From: Anas platyrhynchos
Taxonomy: Eukaryota; Chordata; Aves; Anseriformes; Anatidae
DNA: 64,000 nucleotides
NCBI RefSeq assembly: GCF_047663525.1
Contig: NC_092592.1
Coordinates: forward strand, 27,027,001-27,091,000
Reading direction: 5' to 3'
The notes under the pieces were generated by a model. It had not been told where the DNA came from. It searched no databases and saw only the letters and a program-made list of their open reading frames with translations. The stretch's first letter is position 1, and each line of letters begins with the position of its first letter. The translations under genes and the position numbers were made by a program. This document shows, one piece after another, positions 1 through 13,800 of the stretch.

Positions 1-3000
1 GGTAAGCAAAGATGAAGCCAAAAAGAAGGCACTCGATATGTATATTAACTTTACAAGTCTATAAGAATACGGCAGTATGTTAACGAACTTTCAGTAGAAT
101 GGCATACTACGCTATTTAACAAAAAAAATCTATGACAGTTATTTAATGTTCCTAAATTAATAGTCTTAAAATATTATGGAGATTATTTTAACTCTTATTT
201 TTTTACTCAAAAAAGTATTTTCAGTAGTGTTTAATTCCATGAAGTCGTGGAATATTCAAAAGTCCCGGGGGACTGGAAAAAAGCTATCCCTCTGAAATAT
301 CAAAACATTGAACAGATGAGTACTCAACTCAATAAAGGCTTCCGAAAACAATGGAACAGCTCAGAGAACTTGCCTACTGTGGAATTAACAGCAGAAAAAG
401 TGTCAATCAACACGGACTTAAGAAAAATATTTAATTTGACTGTTATGAAACTGAAAAGTTTGATTAGCAATAACAGGTTTAATACAATATTTTCAGATAA
501 GTGTACCACTTCTGGCCTGGTGCCACGTATTTTGACTAGAACCAGCCAAAAAAAATAAGAACGGGAATAAAAATTCAGCCCAATACGCACGAAACAGATT
601 AGAATTGATTAAGTGACAGTTCCTGAAACATTAGCATCAATGGGGAAGCCACTGCCAGTGGGTACTGGCTCCTGGCCCCAGGCCATTGAAGGCTTCAGAC
701 TTGGAGGAAAGCAGTGGGTAAGGCTGCAGGAGATACGAAGGCAGGAAGGGCAGCAAAGAGCAGAGGGGCCAGGTCGCTCGGGATGCTTAGCGCAGCAAAT
801 GAAGCCAAACACTGCTTCAGGAGGCTGGCAGGGGAGGCTAGAGAAAGCCACAAAAGAAAACACATCTAGGAACAGGAAAAAGAGCTTCTCAAAGGCATCC
901 CTTGAGCCAGTGGCTAAAACTGGAAGCTGGTCAGACTCAGCCAGATAGTTTGACAAGGGCACAACTGAAAACAGAAGCGCACCACCAGACCAGGCTGGGC
1001 TCTGATTCTCAAGAAGTTATTAGGGGAACTCGGGCTGGCCACCAGCACATTCTCCTCATCCTCTCCCCGGCTCTTACACCCACAAAATCAGGAGCCTCCT
1101 TACAGAGCAGGAGACAGCCACCGCCGTCCCATCAGGTTTTTATTGGATTTCTCATGCCTAGATTTTCTGGTCAAGATCGGATATATTTATCCACAGCTAT
1201 GGGATTTGAAGCAGGAATTAATTCAGAAAAATCCTGCAGCCTCTGTGTAACACGGGAATTCTGTCTCTTTTAGGACAAAAATCTATTAAACTTGAATGTT
1301 TCAGTCACAGGCATCTTAATAGAAAGGCAAGACCAAGCAACAAGGGAGGAAAAAAAGAGTCACAGGACAGTTATTAATATAAACCAAGTCTCAGGACATC
1401 CATGCAATTATACAAGTTGTGAACATTCTTTTATTCAAGCAGCAAAACAAAAGAGCTTATCTACCTACGATGAGAAATCTTTGAATGGTGCCAAGTTAGA
1501 TGACTACAGGTGAGAACAACTTCACCTCAGCTTCCTGGGGAACAAGTGCTGAAAATGCCCATCCTTTTTCCAAAGAGCTCATGCTCTTGTGAATGGAGCT
1601 CCACTGCTCAGGGGCTTATTGTAGCATCGCTGCTCCAGAGACAGCAGCAGCTTTGGTAAACACAGTGGCTGTCCAGGGACCGTAAATAGCAATAACCTGG
1701 TGCTATAGGATACAGACAAGCACGCGGAGAACAGCTACCTACTGAAGGACGGTGAGATAGGAACTGTTTAAAGCAAGAACAGGTGTAACCAAGTCCTATA
1801 TGGTAATACTTAGCTCTTCTACAGCGTTTTTCCATCAGAACACAAGCAACTTATCAGGCTGTTCCTCAGCACAAGAAATGGGAACAGATCTCTTCATTCT
1901 CTGTCAGTATTGCTACATCTCACTGTTTACAACAAAAGAACCATCCCTCAAAAAAAATAAATCCCCCAAAGCAGAAGTGATAGCTTATAAGGCCTGTTTC
2001 CAGAGCACAGAACATAGCGAGGCAAACAGCACAGCACGGACCATCTCCTGACTCTTGCCAAAGGTTGTTTTTGTTTGGGTGATTTGATATCAAGATGAGA
2101 ATCTCATTAGGGCGTGGAACCTTATCTCCAATCAAACATCTCTGCAGCAGAGCTCACCAAAAGCCGAGGACTTCCCAGTGGCTGCCTCAACACCACCTCA
2201 AGACAGAGCAGTCGCCCTGGCAGGCTGAGCTGTAATCTTCACGGGGATTTGCAGGGGTGGGAAGAGCCTCCGAGCTACAGATAGCGCATCCCTAATCTGG
2301 CTAGCTGATCAGGCCAGGGGTGGTGGGCTTGTGTTGTACAATTCAACTCAAGAGCAGGAGGTTTATTACATGACTAACTTTCACTGAGAAGAAACTACCA
2401 ACCAGCCAGAAAGTTTATCAACAGATCAAAAGAGCTGAACAGCCCAAGAATGAGCACACCCAATAGCACAAAACCACCACAGACGTTTGTATAGAGACCC
2501 TAATATTTCTCCAACTCCAGACAGTTTTTTCATACCCTGAAGTATTGAATTATTTATTGCAGGAAAAAAATACTTGATATTTTCTTCCTGTTGGAGACAA
2601 CCTGTTAATGCTTCACTGCCAGGTTAAGTTACGGTGACATTAACCACCAGCATTTATCCCCATACACCACACTCCCCCAACCCGTGCCTAAGAACAGCCT
2701 TGCAGTAGATGGAATTGAGCTGTCCAAAAAATACCTTCCATGACAGAGACTTCATTTCCAGCAGGGTCACTTTGCTGCCCCACTTCACTCCACGGGCACC
2801 GATCAGCCAGAGTCAGGTGTGCAGGCAGGCACAGGCTGCCACGAGGAGGGACAGCAGAGGCCCAAGTCCATTTGGACCGTGCAGAATCCCCCTTTGTCCC
2901 CAAAGAGCTGGGTATGTGGAAGCACAGGATATGGGTGATTTCCACCCCAGCCTCAAGAGATACGAATTAGCGTGGTGCCAAAGCGTGCTGGAGTTGTAGG

Positions 3001-6000
3001 TTGAACTGGCTGAGGTATTTGTTTTATTTCACATCCCAGCCCTATTTAAGCAGGTTCCCTTCTCCCAGCAACTTGGTCCTGCCCCACATCATTCCATCTC
3101 CAGTGCAGCCACCCAGTGAAACCAGACCAGCTGAAACAACTCAGCTAAAACAGCCCAGAAAGGGGAGGCACAAGCTGCTGAATCCACTTAAACACAGGAC
3201 ACCAGCAGAAAAGGCATCTACTAAGCCACAGATACGATCTGGTGAATTCTTGGAGCATGGCTCAGTTTCACCTCCTTTTTCACAGGAGGTCGGTTATATA
3301 TCAGCATTCATTACTGTCGTAGCTCGATGCATTACTCTTTCTTTTTGGTTCTCTGCTAATTATATACAGTCCCTTGCCATCTCTACCTCTACGACAAAGG
3401 CAGAGATATTCAAATGCATACAGGGTCTGCAAAGCGCAATGAAAGTGTGATTCTCTTTAGGAAACTAAATCTAGTCGCATCACTTCCATCATTTAAAAAT
3501 CTGATGCTGTCCAGGAAACAACAGACCTGTGAAAGTTGCCTGAATGCTTCTGAGCTGAGACATGCACATACTTGGCTGACCTGTACGGTAAGAACTGCCA
3601 AGGGCCTTTTTGCTCTTACTTCTGCCTGTAAGAGCCTACCTGATGTTAGAGAAACCTCTGGCATAAGCCATTACATAATAGTCCAAACGAAAAGCTTGCC
3701 TTCTGACTCCAGCTAACCAACAACATCCTCAAAATCCTTGTGCATCACAAGAGTATCACCACTTTATTAAGTGTTTTTTTAAGTTTCACTACACTAGCAA
3801 GTACATCTAGATTCCAAGTGAGATGCTTACAGTAGAAGAGAAGGATCTCAGTCACAGAGAAACAAAGCTCAATCTTGACTACGGTGAATATGAAGTATAC
3901 CTGGCATTTTAAGAAGGCTTCCCAGAAATTCTGGAAAACTATCTGTTGCCTTTTCAGATGGACTGCTCAGTTTTGTCTCAACTGAAAGGCAGAAGTGATG
4001 ATCTAGGTGAAATCAGCGGGTGTCCCAGGCAGCTAGCACCAACGTGGAAGAATAATTAGAACAGGAAGCAGGATGGAAGTTATGCCCCTTAAATAAAAAA
4101 AAAAAAAAAAAAACAGATCTGTACACATAGGGAAGTATCTTAACTCTGAAAGACACGAGCATAGAATTCCTACTGGCTGCAGAGCAGAGCACAACAACTA
4201 ATTGTCACCGCAGAGGTTACAGTTGAAAATCCACCTGAAGTGATGCACTCGTGCATCCCCAGTGCAAGGTGCAAACACACGGCGAGCACTGCTAAGCCTA
4301 ACAGCCCACTCCAGCTTTACACGACAATAATAGCAAAAGCACAATGGTACAAAGGAAGTCCACAATAACTCTTGCATACAGCGCTGAAGACACAGCTGTA
4401 TTGTTATTTTTATGCCAGAAAAATTAAATGCTAGCAGAAATACCCGCTCTTGTCCTTCATTCACACCTCAGGTTATGCCACAGTAATAAAGAAACTGCAG
4501 GCCCCGATTTTCCTCTGGATGCAGAGAAGCGTAAGCACAGCTGCTGACAACTTTATAACACAAGATTATAGCAGCAAAACAATTTGGTGCTGAAATAAAT
4601 TGTGGGAACTGAAATTGCCAGATGTGATGGAGCATTACTCAGTGTAGACTAGGAGCAGTGAACTTTCTTTTAAAAAAAGAATAACTACACACAGATGCAA
4701 GGAACTTGCAGTAAAGAGCTGTGAAACGGTCTGACCTTTGGTGTTTGGGGGAAATTCTCCTCAAGGAGAAAGTGACTGATAAATCTCCCACTTCTAATGC
4801 CACGTAACATTTGCCATCATTTCATATAGCAATTCTTTGGATCTTACTAACCTTTGAGCTCCAGCTACACATCATCAATTCCATAAGCTGTGCCTATAGA
4901 TGTGCTTCACAGGAAAGGGACCCCGTTTCTTTACAGTACTTTGCGTGCAACTATATAACTGGGGTTATGGTGAGCTTTTCTACTTCCTGCACAGCAACAT
5001 CAGACATAAGAAATGTTGCTTAACATCAGGCATTTCTATCCACACTCTTCCCTTTTCACTGGCAATACAAACAACCATACAAGTGCATTATTCTGTGCAG
5101 GAAGAGTCTCCCTGCATAGTTCAGTTATACCAACAGGAACAAGTGGCAGGACTAAGGACAGCACAGACACCAACAGTGCTGAAATCAAGACCTCTATCTG
5201 ACTTTACTCTCAGCGTGTCTTTCCCTTATTGAGATTGGAGGCAGGCATCTGAAGTTGGTACTGGATCAGAACTCGGAAGGCATTCTGATCGTAAGATCTA
5301 CTCTGAAAGACATATTCAAAACAAAAAGTCTTGGGATTAGGATTGATGCAGGATAGGACAGACAACATCATCTATGACAGCAACGCAGGGTATCACTAGT
5401 AGGTCTAAACATCTTTTCCTGGTAACTACAGTGAATTTAGTGTCTACAGACTTTTTAACAGCTTAAATTGCTCTTAACCAAATTATATATACACAGTAAT
5501 TTCAGCTCCTCCTATAATCTTTAAGTCCTGCCCAAACCAAGCAGTTCTGTGCAGCTTTTTGACACTGCTGAGTCTTCACCTTCTCCTTTACTCCAATATA
5601 TTATCAGTCTAATTCAGGAAGTCAAACACCATCCACTGCGTTTGGCTTGAAGCCATAATACCGTCCCCCTCACAAATTTACTTTTCCTTCTACTTGAAGC
5701 TGGTTGCTTGAAAGCAACGTGTGTGTTCTGAACTGAGAGAAGACAGCAGTCCTGCACTTTCCGTGCACTGTTTCTTAGTGTCACCAAATTACAGCAGAAC
5801 CTCTGAATACGTTTAATAAAATCGCGGGTTTCTGTTCAAGAACAACAAACTGTTACAGAGACAAACATCTGCAGGTCAGCCATCTCAAACAGAGCTTTGT
5901 TCCAGTTTTACAGTCGGTATGTCAATAAAGAGGTCTTCGCAGACCGGTCACTGCCTCAGGTCTGTTCAAAAATAAGGTCCCTGTTCAGGATGTTCAGCAG

Positions 6001-9000
6001 ATCTAAAACTGATTCTTTGGTGGCAAGAAAGAAGACAGAGAAAACATTCAGCCTTCTAAGAAACTGCCTACCACAGATCCTTTGTTCAAAACCTGAATTC
6101 AATTTTCCAGGTAATCTACACACAAAGCTTCTCAAGCCTGGCATTCCACACCACGTTGTATTGCTGAATTCAATGGAGACAGAAACACCACTAACAACTT
6201 CTATACGAAGAAACAACAGAAGCACTTCACAGGTTTGAGTGCTGCTTTGCTAGAAAAGCTTCAGCTTTTAAGATCAGGGTCACCGTCCACTTGTATTATA
6301 TCCAAAGCAGCTCTTTTTGTAACTTCTCAACAGTCCTTTCAGAAAAGAATCTCATAAATGGATTTCCTAATCCATGGCTAGGAATTGCCAGCAGTACAAC
6401 TGTATAAACAACGAAGGAATTTGAAACAAACTGTGCTTCTGTGGGTTACATGCAAATCATCTGGTTCTAAAGGGCTGAGCCTGGAGCAGCACCACCAGAT
6501 GCTCAGAGCTACAAAGCAGGCTGACACTTTGCAGCTATCTTCCCTTTGGGTCCTTCCTTCATCCAGAGATCTTCATATTTGAGTTTCATTAAAGGGAGGA
6601 GCATCACGCACACGTAACGAACAAAGTACAGCACTAAGAGTGAACAACAAACAGCCAACGTGCAAGAAACCTGAATAATGATTTTGTGTAAGCAGCTTAC
6701 TCTCCACTGCTGTCAGTCTTATGCCTTCCATCCTCTGAAGGTTATTTCAGATAGAGCTGACATTTTTTTAAAGCATTCTTTGATACCAGAAACATCCCCA
6801 TGCTCAAGGAAAAATCAGACTTCTGGAACACGTTGAGCTTCAGCAGATTTTGTAAGATTTAAATAATCAATAGCACTCAATGAAGCTCAAATTCCCTTGA
6901 AAAGCCTGTAAGCAAACGTAACAAACTTGCTTTTCTCTAAAACCACAGGAATAACACCGGAAGGGTGAGCAAAGGAACTAACCACTAAAAGACAACAAGA
7001 CACCAGAGTAAGCATTACAAAACACTGCACTTCCCAAGCACAAGGTCTTCCGAGAACATCTGCCAGCAGCAGCAGCTCCGCCAAACAACTGCAGCCTTGC
7101 CTAAGTTCATTACCCACACACGGAGCCGGGCAACAGAAGTGAAAACCTAAGCACAGAAACTGTAAGCAGTTATTTTAAAATGCTAGCCAGGATGATTGGT
7201 AAGAGCTTTAATGGTGGGAATTCGATGCACATGAAGAGGAGAAGGGTCCCTTCGTTTAAAAGGGGACAAGACTGGAAGCACGTGGGAAAACTAAAGGCTG
7301 CAGGGGAACCTGAGGAATCCACAGCTGCACAACAAACACTGCCATCAGCACCCAATGCACTCCGACAACTTAAAGAGTTGCTTATAGTAGTGTTTCAATC
7401 AATAATTCGATTAAATAGTCATACGTGAATACATGAGACACTCCAAGAGGTGATCAAGTCAAAAATACATATTTTTAAGATAGCACGTTGGTTTAATTCT
7501 GACTTCTTTATCATCAAACTGGTAATTACCCCCAGCCAATTGCTTACATACCAGCAAGCATGCAGTATATTTTGCAGTAACTACACAATCACAAAACACA
7601 TTTTAAAGGAAGCTGCACTATGATTTCTGCAAAAATAGCTTAGCATAGGGTTTTACTCTTCTAGACAACTGCTTCCTTATGAGTACCAGAATAATGTAAC
7701 CTGTGATGCAAGGATTAAAAGATAAATAAATCAGCGTACAATATTTTACATTTAATGCAAATATTTCTACAGATATTTGGCTATTTCAAGTATTTAAAAA
7801 TCTCTCCTAGGCTTATATTCATTCAGTCAGAAGTCTGAAGCAGTCTTTCATAAATATCCTGAACACAGCCTAAAGATTTTATATGTTCTTGGATTAACCT
7901 ACAGTTAATCTTATTAGACAAAGAGCCAAGATTTTCAAGAATGAATGCTAATGCTCTAACACTAAATAACCCTGGCTCGTTTAGAAAGCAACCCTGAAAT
8001 TTTTCCTACTCCTGCACCCATTCTGAAGTCATCAATAAGCACTAGTCAGGCTGTAGAAAAACCCTCTCTACCAGCAGGCTTCTGAATATGCATAATGCCA
8101 ATAAAGCTAATTACATTTCAAAAATAATCTATGTGCAATTAAGATACTGGCAACATTTTAATGCAAAAAATTGTTTAAATATACTAACATCCTAGTCTTG
8201 GGATATCCAGTCAAGCTACGCAAAGAGATGTGTTTGTCCCTTGCATACTCCCAAATGTGGAAGTAGGATCAGAAACTGGATCTGGAAGAAAGGGTAAACA
8301 GCATGTTAGTCAATTCACAGAGGATACTATGTTCGGAGACGTTGCAAACATTAGTGAAGACAAATATGTCAATGACCTAAAGAGAAAACAAAGTTAGTTT
8401 TGAAACATACACGTCTCATGTAAAATAACTTCAAACACGCAATGGAGAGGAAACACGGGGGACAGGGGAAGAAAGAGTAAAATGAGAGAAACCCAGGAAC
8501 AGCAACAGCGGACAGTCAGCTGAGTATTTGCATTGAAAAACAGTTCGGAGTTGCAGAGGCATCAAACAGAGCAGGGAAATTAAAGTTCTTTCTACAGTCT
8601 TTGAGTCTGTAACAATAGCCATTTCCTTGCACAATTGCCAGGGACTGAAAAATTCCCCTTCACTCCCAGCAAGTAGAAAGCTCTTCTCAATGGCAAATCA
8701 AGTTCTGCAGGAGGTAGGGTTTAATTTTTTTTTAAGCAAAGTTAACATACGGTTAGCATAAGCCTACGCAGCAGGTTCTTCCAGTACTTCTCCTGCTCGT
8801 GGCTTTGTGCAGAAACAGGAGGAAGCTAACAAAATGAATCCATTTTTACAGGTGCAACTCAACCTTGTATTGTTCCCATTTATTCATGTGGTCCCTGAGA
8901 AAAGAAACCTAAACAGCTAGTTCAACTCCTCGCAAAGAGAATAAAAACCCTTCACTTCTGCCTTAAATTTACTTTTCTGAGGGTAATGACATCCACTCAT

Positions 9001-10779
9001 CCGTCGGGAGCTGACTGCACCATCCAGCTGGAGGGGCAAGCGGGAGGAGGGAACAACTGCCTCTGCCTTCAGCAAGCCTGCAAGAGATTTCCCTCTCCCC
9101 CACGCCCCAGAAGTTCAAATGCAGCAATTTAAGTAACCAGCGTGTGTCTTTGAGGATTATCGAGCCTCTGCTCTTCAGAAACGCTTCCAGGCACAAAGTA
9201 TGAAACATTTATTCCACTTCATTCCCAAATAAACAGAGCAGGCTAATTTTGCAGGATTTGTTATCCTCAGTAACGAAGCTTCGGAGAAGCGGCCGTGTGC
9301 TTTATGCTCAGGGCAGTCCACAGATCCCAAGTGGAAAGGAAGGGAAAAAACACCACCAAAGAACAAAAATCTTTTAATAGATGCTTATTTCTGCCCGTGA
9401 TGCTGCTGCATCTCAGCACAAGCTCTAGCACGGAGGCCTGCACATCGCCACAGCAAAACAGGAGGTGCAGGTTTTCTCCTTCCTCCTCCTGACAACTGCT
9501 GAGCTAAGGGATTTCTGAAAGAAGTCACCCTGTGGCACCCTACACCTTCTGCTTGTGGTGTGCTGGCAAGTACAAAGAACCGATCCCTACCAGTTTTTCT
9601 CATCTTTGACAGACTGGTCGGTCCTGCGTGTTTCAGCCGAGTTTCCCACAGCACGTTCCCAGGCATCCCTCGAGCCAACCCCAGATGAAACGCAGCTTTT
9701 TAAAACATTACAGCACTGCCTTTAAGTAGCTGAAGTCGTAGAGCCAGCACAGATCTGAGAACCACATGGAAGAACTCAGCGTTTCAGGAAGATGCAAGGC
9801 TTTGGACACGACAAAAATCTTTTCTTTTGCACACGGGGGCATGGGCAAAGCACCTCTGATGTCCCTTTTGAAGGGGTCAGTGCCAGCAGGAGATAAAGCT
9901 CATGGAGGCAACCTCCAGTCAAGCCTTGGGATTCAAAGCACAGCCTCTTGAGCATCCTTTCAGCACTAACAGCAGGTTTCACAGCCCTTCCCTTCCCTGC
10001 CCCACCCCTCCTTACTATCTCTGTACCATCTCAGCTACGCTTGTACAGGTTGAGGAGACTGCGTAAGTAAGGACGAGTGATCCCTCCCCTTTAAAAAAGG
10101 AAAGCAAACCTCTGCAGGTTCACCTCATATAAAAACAGCTGTTCAGGGTTAACAAACTATCCCAGTAGTTTACTCCTGTTTGGAACCAAAGCCCTAAATG
10201 CTGTGGAAATGCCAAATCCCCGCAGCAGGAGCCCTGATGAACATGCATCCTAACTGGCTGACCACACAAAGCCCAGTCCAAGCCTCCCTGACTCCGACAC
10301 TTTGTGATCAGCCCAAGCATCCTCTGAGGCTGGGGCTGTTTCTCAGGGAAAAAGGAAAATATGGAACTATAACAAGAATGATGCTCAGCAGCCTGGTGTA
10401 ACGCAGGGTCCATCTGTATTGGAACTACCCTCAGGAGGCTTCCATTGTTAGAGATCTACCATCCTTGCAGTCTGGGGAGGACACTGACCCTAAAGAGCCT
10501 GATTCTACACCAGTCCATCTCTCCCACTTAGATCATCAACCTAAAGGTTTATGTCCTGGCAGTGTCTGTTGCTATTTCCATAAAACCTAAATATGCAAAT
10601 CACCCAAACAGGTAAGCAAAACCCCTCCCTTTCAGCTAACATTAAAAGCGTGTTAATTCCCCTCCTTTTGGGTTAGAGTCAAGATTACCATTATTCTGTT
10701 GGAATTTCTCGTTTCAGGCTGCTATGAGCCCCTATGAGGGCATACAGTGAGAATTCAGCTGGTTTGATCTCTAGAAGGC

Positions 10780-10890
10780 ACCTTCTGTTGACAGCAACTA
10801 ATGATGATTCTAATGTCTCCATTATAATGTCAGTTTATCTGTAATTTTCTGTTAATTGTATTAAAATTAACGCACTGGATAAAAGATTTA
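10780..10890. other. AT-rich islet with clustered TAAT cores (possible enhancer)
   Basis: About 110 bp containing several TAAT/ATTA homeodomain-type cores (CTAATGATG, TCTAATGTC, GTTAATTG, AAATTAACG) packed together inside the presumed LCOR intron. Such clusters often mark conserved intronic enhancers, but AT-rich intron sequence yields these cores by chance. Conservation is not tested here. Confidence 0.2.
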
Positions 10891-13800
10891 TCTACTCACT
10901 GGAGACATAGTGCAGCTCAAGGTACGCTCACCAGCAAGGCAGCATCAAGAGCAGAACCAGGCTTGCCTAATTGAGTGCTTTAGAGGAGGAAAAAAAAAAC
11001 AAAAAACAAGAAAACAACAGCAGCAAAAAAATGTGCACGAAATACGTCGTGTAAGCTGCTGCCCATGAAGAGCAGAGTAAGACTACTCAAAATTCCACAA
11101 CTGGCTTCTCTGAAGTTACTAGAGGACGGATTACTGCAAACTGAAGGTTACTGTTAGGAGGAACCCCACCCCGCAGCACGTCCTCAGTGTTTTGAAGCTA
11201 CGATTACTGATTACCTGGCACTTTAATCCGTGACAAATCCACCTCTCCACTGACAGGGTTGATCCCACTCATCCCCTCCACCCCCCAGATGCTCCCTCGC
11301 TTTGCATTTGCGCGGCAACACGAGGAGATGGGTCGGGGACCAGCCAACACACCCCGCACAGCGCGAGGGCACCAGCATGGGGAGGGGGAGCCTCGCTGCA
11401 GCACCTCCAGTTTACACCGGGATAAGAACTGCTCTGTAACTGGGAGCTGGGGTTTTTCATGAAAATCCACTTCTCCTGGCTGCATCCTATTTCCCTGTGG
11501 TAGAACAAAGGCCTTTCCTGAAGGATTTTCTGTACTGGGCAGTGTTAAACATCTGTGAGCTTCTATACTCCTTAAAAAACGAAAAATTGGGATTTGTCAG
11601 AGATTAGCATCCGAGCTACTACCCAAACCTGGAGCTACGATGAACGCAATGCACATTTTCACAGCTCAGCAAAGGCTGTAGGTGGACTCGCAGTTTCTTT
11701 AAAATCATGCCGAAATGCATTATTGCAGTGTAGTGCAGGATGACTCAGGTCCCTCTCCCGTCATTAAAAGGAGAGGAAAAAAAGTTGTACCAATTCTTCT
11801 TGTAGCACCTTCTACACACATCAGACATTATGTTTAGGATATAGCAGCTTGAATCGGTAAATTCCGATTCTTTTTTCCACTACAACAGTGATTTTACACA
11901 GAATAATTTCACGTCTTTTCAAAAATTTGTCTCACTACTGAATTGCTTAAATTGCTGTGATGCAATACAGTTAAAAATTGGATAACCTGATGTTTAACTT
12001 CATTCTGGAAAAAGAATAACTCACGGCACAAAAGCCAACAGTGGGTTCTATCAAGTGATCTTGAGGATTATTTGCTGATGCAGGTTTCCTGAAAAAAGGG
12101 TTCTCTGATGCATGTTGTCTAGGCAAATCTCTTCAGTTCGTGACTTCAGGGTTAGGACCGCATACTTTTAGAACAGCTTTTGTCCAGGTTATTTCTAGTG
12201 CTTTGTATGCTAAAGCAAACCAACCAAACAGCAACACCACCACAAATACACCACAGAACCTGTCTACCTTCCCTCACTAGTCTTTCCCTAAACTCTGTCC
12301 CCCAAATTTTATGCTAAAAATTTAATAAGCAGCAGCTTCAAAAGGACTTACTCCCTTATCCCTCATGGGAAGACAGTTGCTTACCTGAAACTGTTTTGCA
12401 TCTAGAGTATGAACTATTTTGTCTCTCTCTCAAAAATGCTTTAAGATTTATCTGGAAGGCTATCGGAGTTCAGTACTTCACAATGAAATATCCATGACTG
12501 CCCCTCAGGCAACCTTGAAGTTTGGTTATGTTTAGCCCCATCCGACGAGGAAAAAGAATGAAAAAAAAAAACACCAACCCACACTGCTAGAAACATCTAT
12601 TTAAAGCTTTATTTTTCAGCAAAATCTATTTTGTTGCTCTGGTTGGCCTTGCCTTTTTTCTCGTCTCTGGGTTTCACAGAAACACCTCTCAGCTAACTAG
12701 CTATGCCACTCAGTATGGTGCTGACAGCCCACTTAGTCCAGAAGCAGAACAACAAAATCCTTTGGTCTCCTTGTTTTAGAGACACCTTTACATTCCCTCA
12801 GGGGATTCAAGCCAGGCGAGTAATTGTACAGCTATTAAACTCTATCTTCTCCTTTTCTAAAAAGCATTCTCTGCAAAGCTTTAGCTTTATGCTAAACTTC
12901 GGAAAGAGACCTGGTTTTAGAGAGCTATTCACCTTCCTTCACCGGCTCCTAGAGGAAAGACTCGGGGCTGTTTCAAGGCTCCGATGTCCCGTTATCTCAC
13001 ATTCAGCTGGCTGTCCACCTCCCCTCAGGCTGAGCCAACGGGGAGGAGCCACCTGAGCAGCAGAATGCATCACCAAGGAGATTCCAAGTCTGCAGACAAG
13101 CATTCGGCATGTTCTCTCCAAAAACGACAGCAAGCTTACGACTTCGGTGAGGCCACTGGAAGCGGAAGATCTGCTGCACCGAGCCACGGGCTGCTCCTGA
13201 AAATCACCAGGCATCGCTCACAGGGCACTGTGACCCCCCAGGCACTGTGGGGTCCCAGGCACCCAGCCCAGCCTAGCCCAGGCCCCTCACTAACCTGCCT
13301 TTGGGACCCAGATGGCAAGCAGAGCCAGAACCACGGGTGGCAAACCACGCTGTTTGGAGTGAGAGCTGTTATTTTTAAAAGAAAGCCCTGACAAGACTCT
13401 CCAAACTATGCTATAAATTCCAACACACGACTGTGAGCCTGCCAGTACAAACCAGCTCCGAAATTAGCTCTGTGCGCTGCTTGTGGACAGAGCCACAAAA
13501 GCCTTCGAGGCAGCACCATGGCAAGCTCAGAGCCAAGACCTGTCTGCTTCAAAGATGAGATCGGGAGACGTCCCTCCTTTCTTCCCCCAGACAGAGCATG
13601 GAAAACCATTCCTCTTCCCTCCCAGCCAGACAAAGCCCTCCATGGTTCAGTTACAAGGTGAAGGATGGACAGGAAAGGATCTCAAGCAGGTTTTTGGGTT
13701 AGGATGCTGAAATGCCCAGGAGCACGATAATCGGGAGAGGCTCATTACTTGGGAAGGAGCATCTTCGCATTGTTTTTCAAAGTAGGTTTAGCTGTTTCAG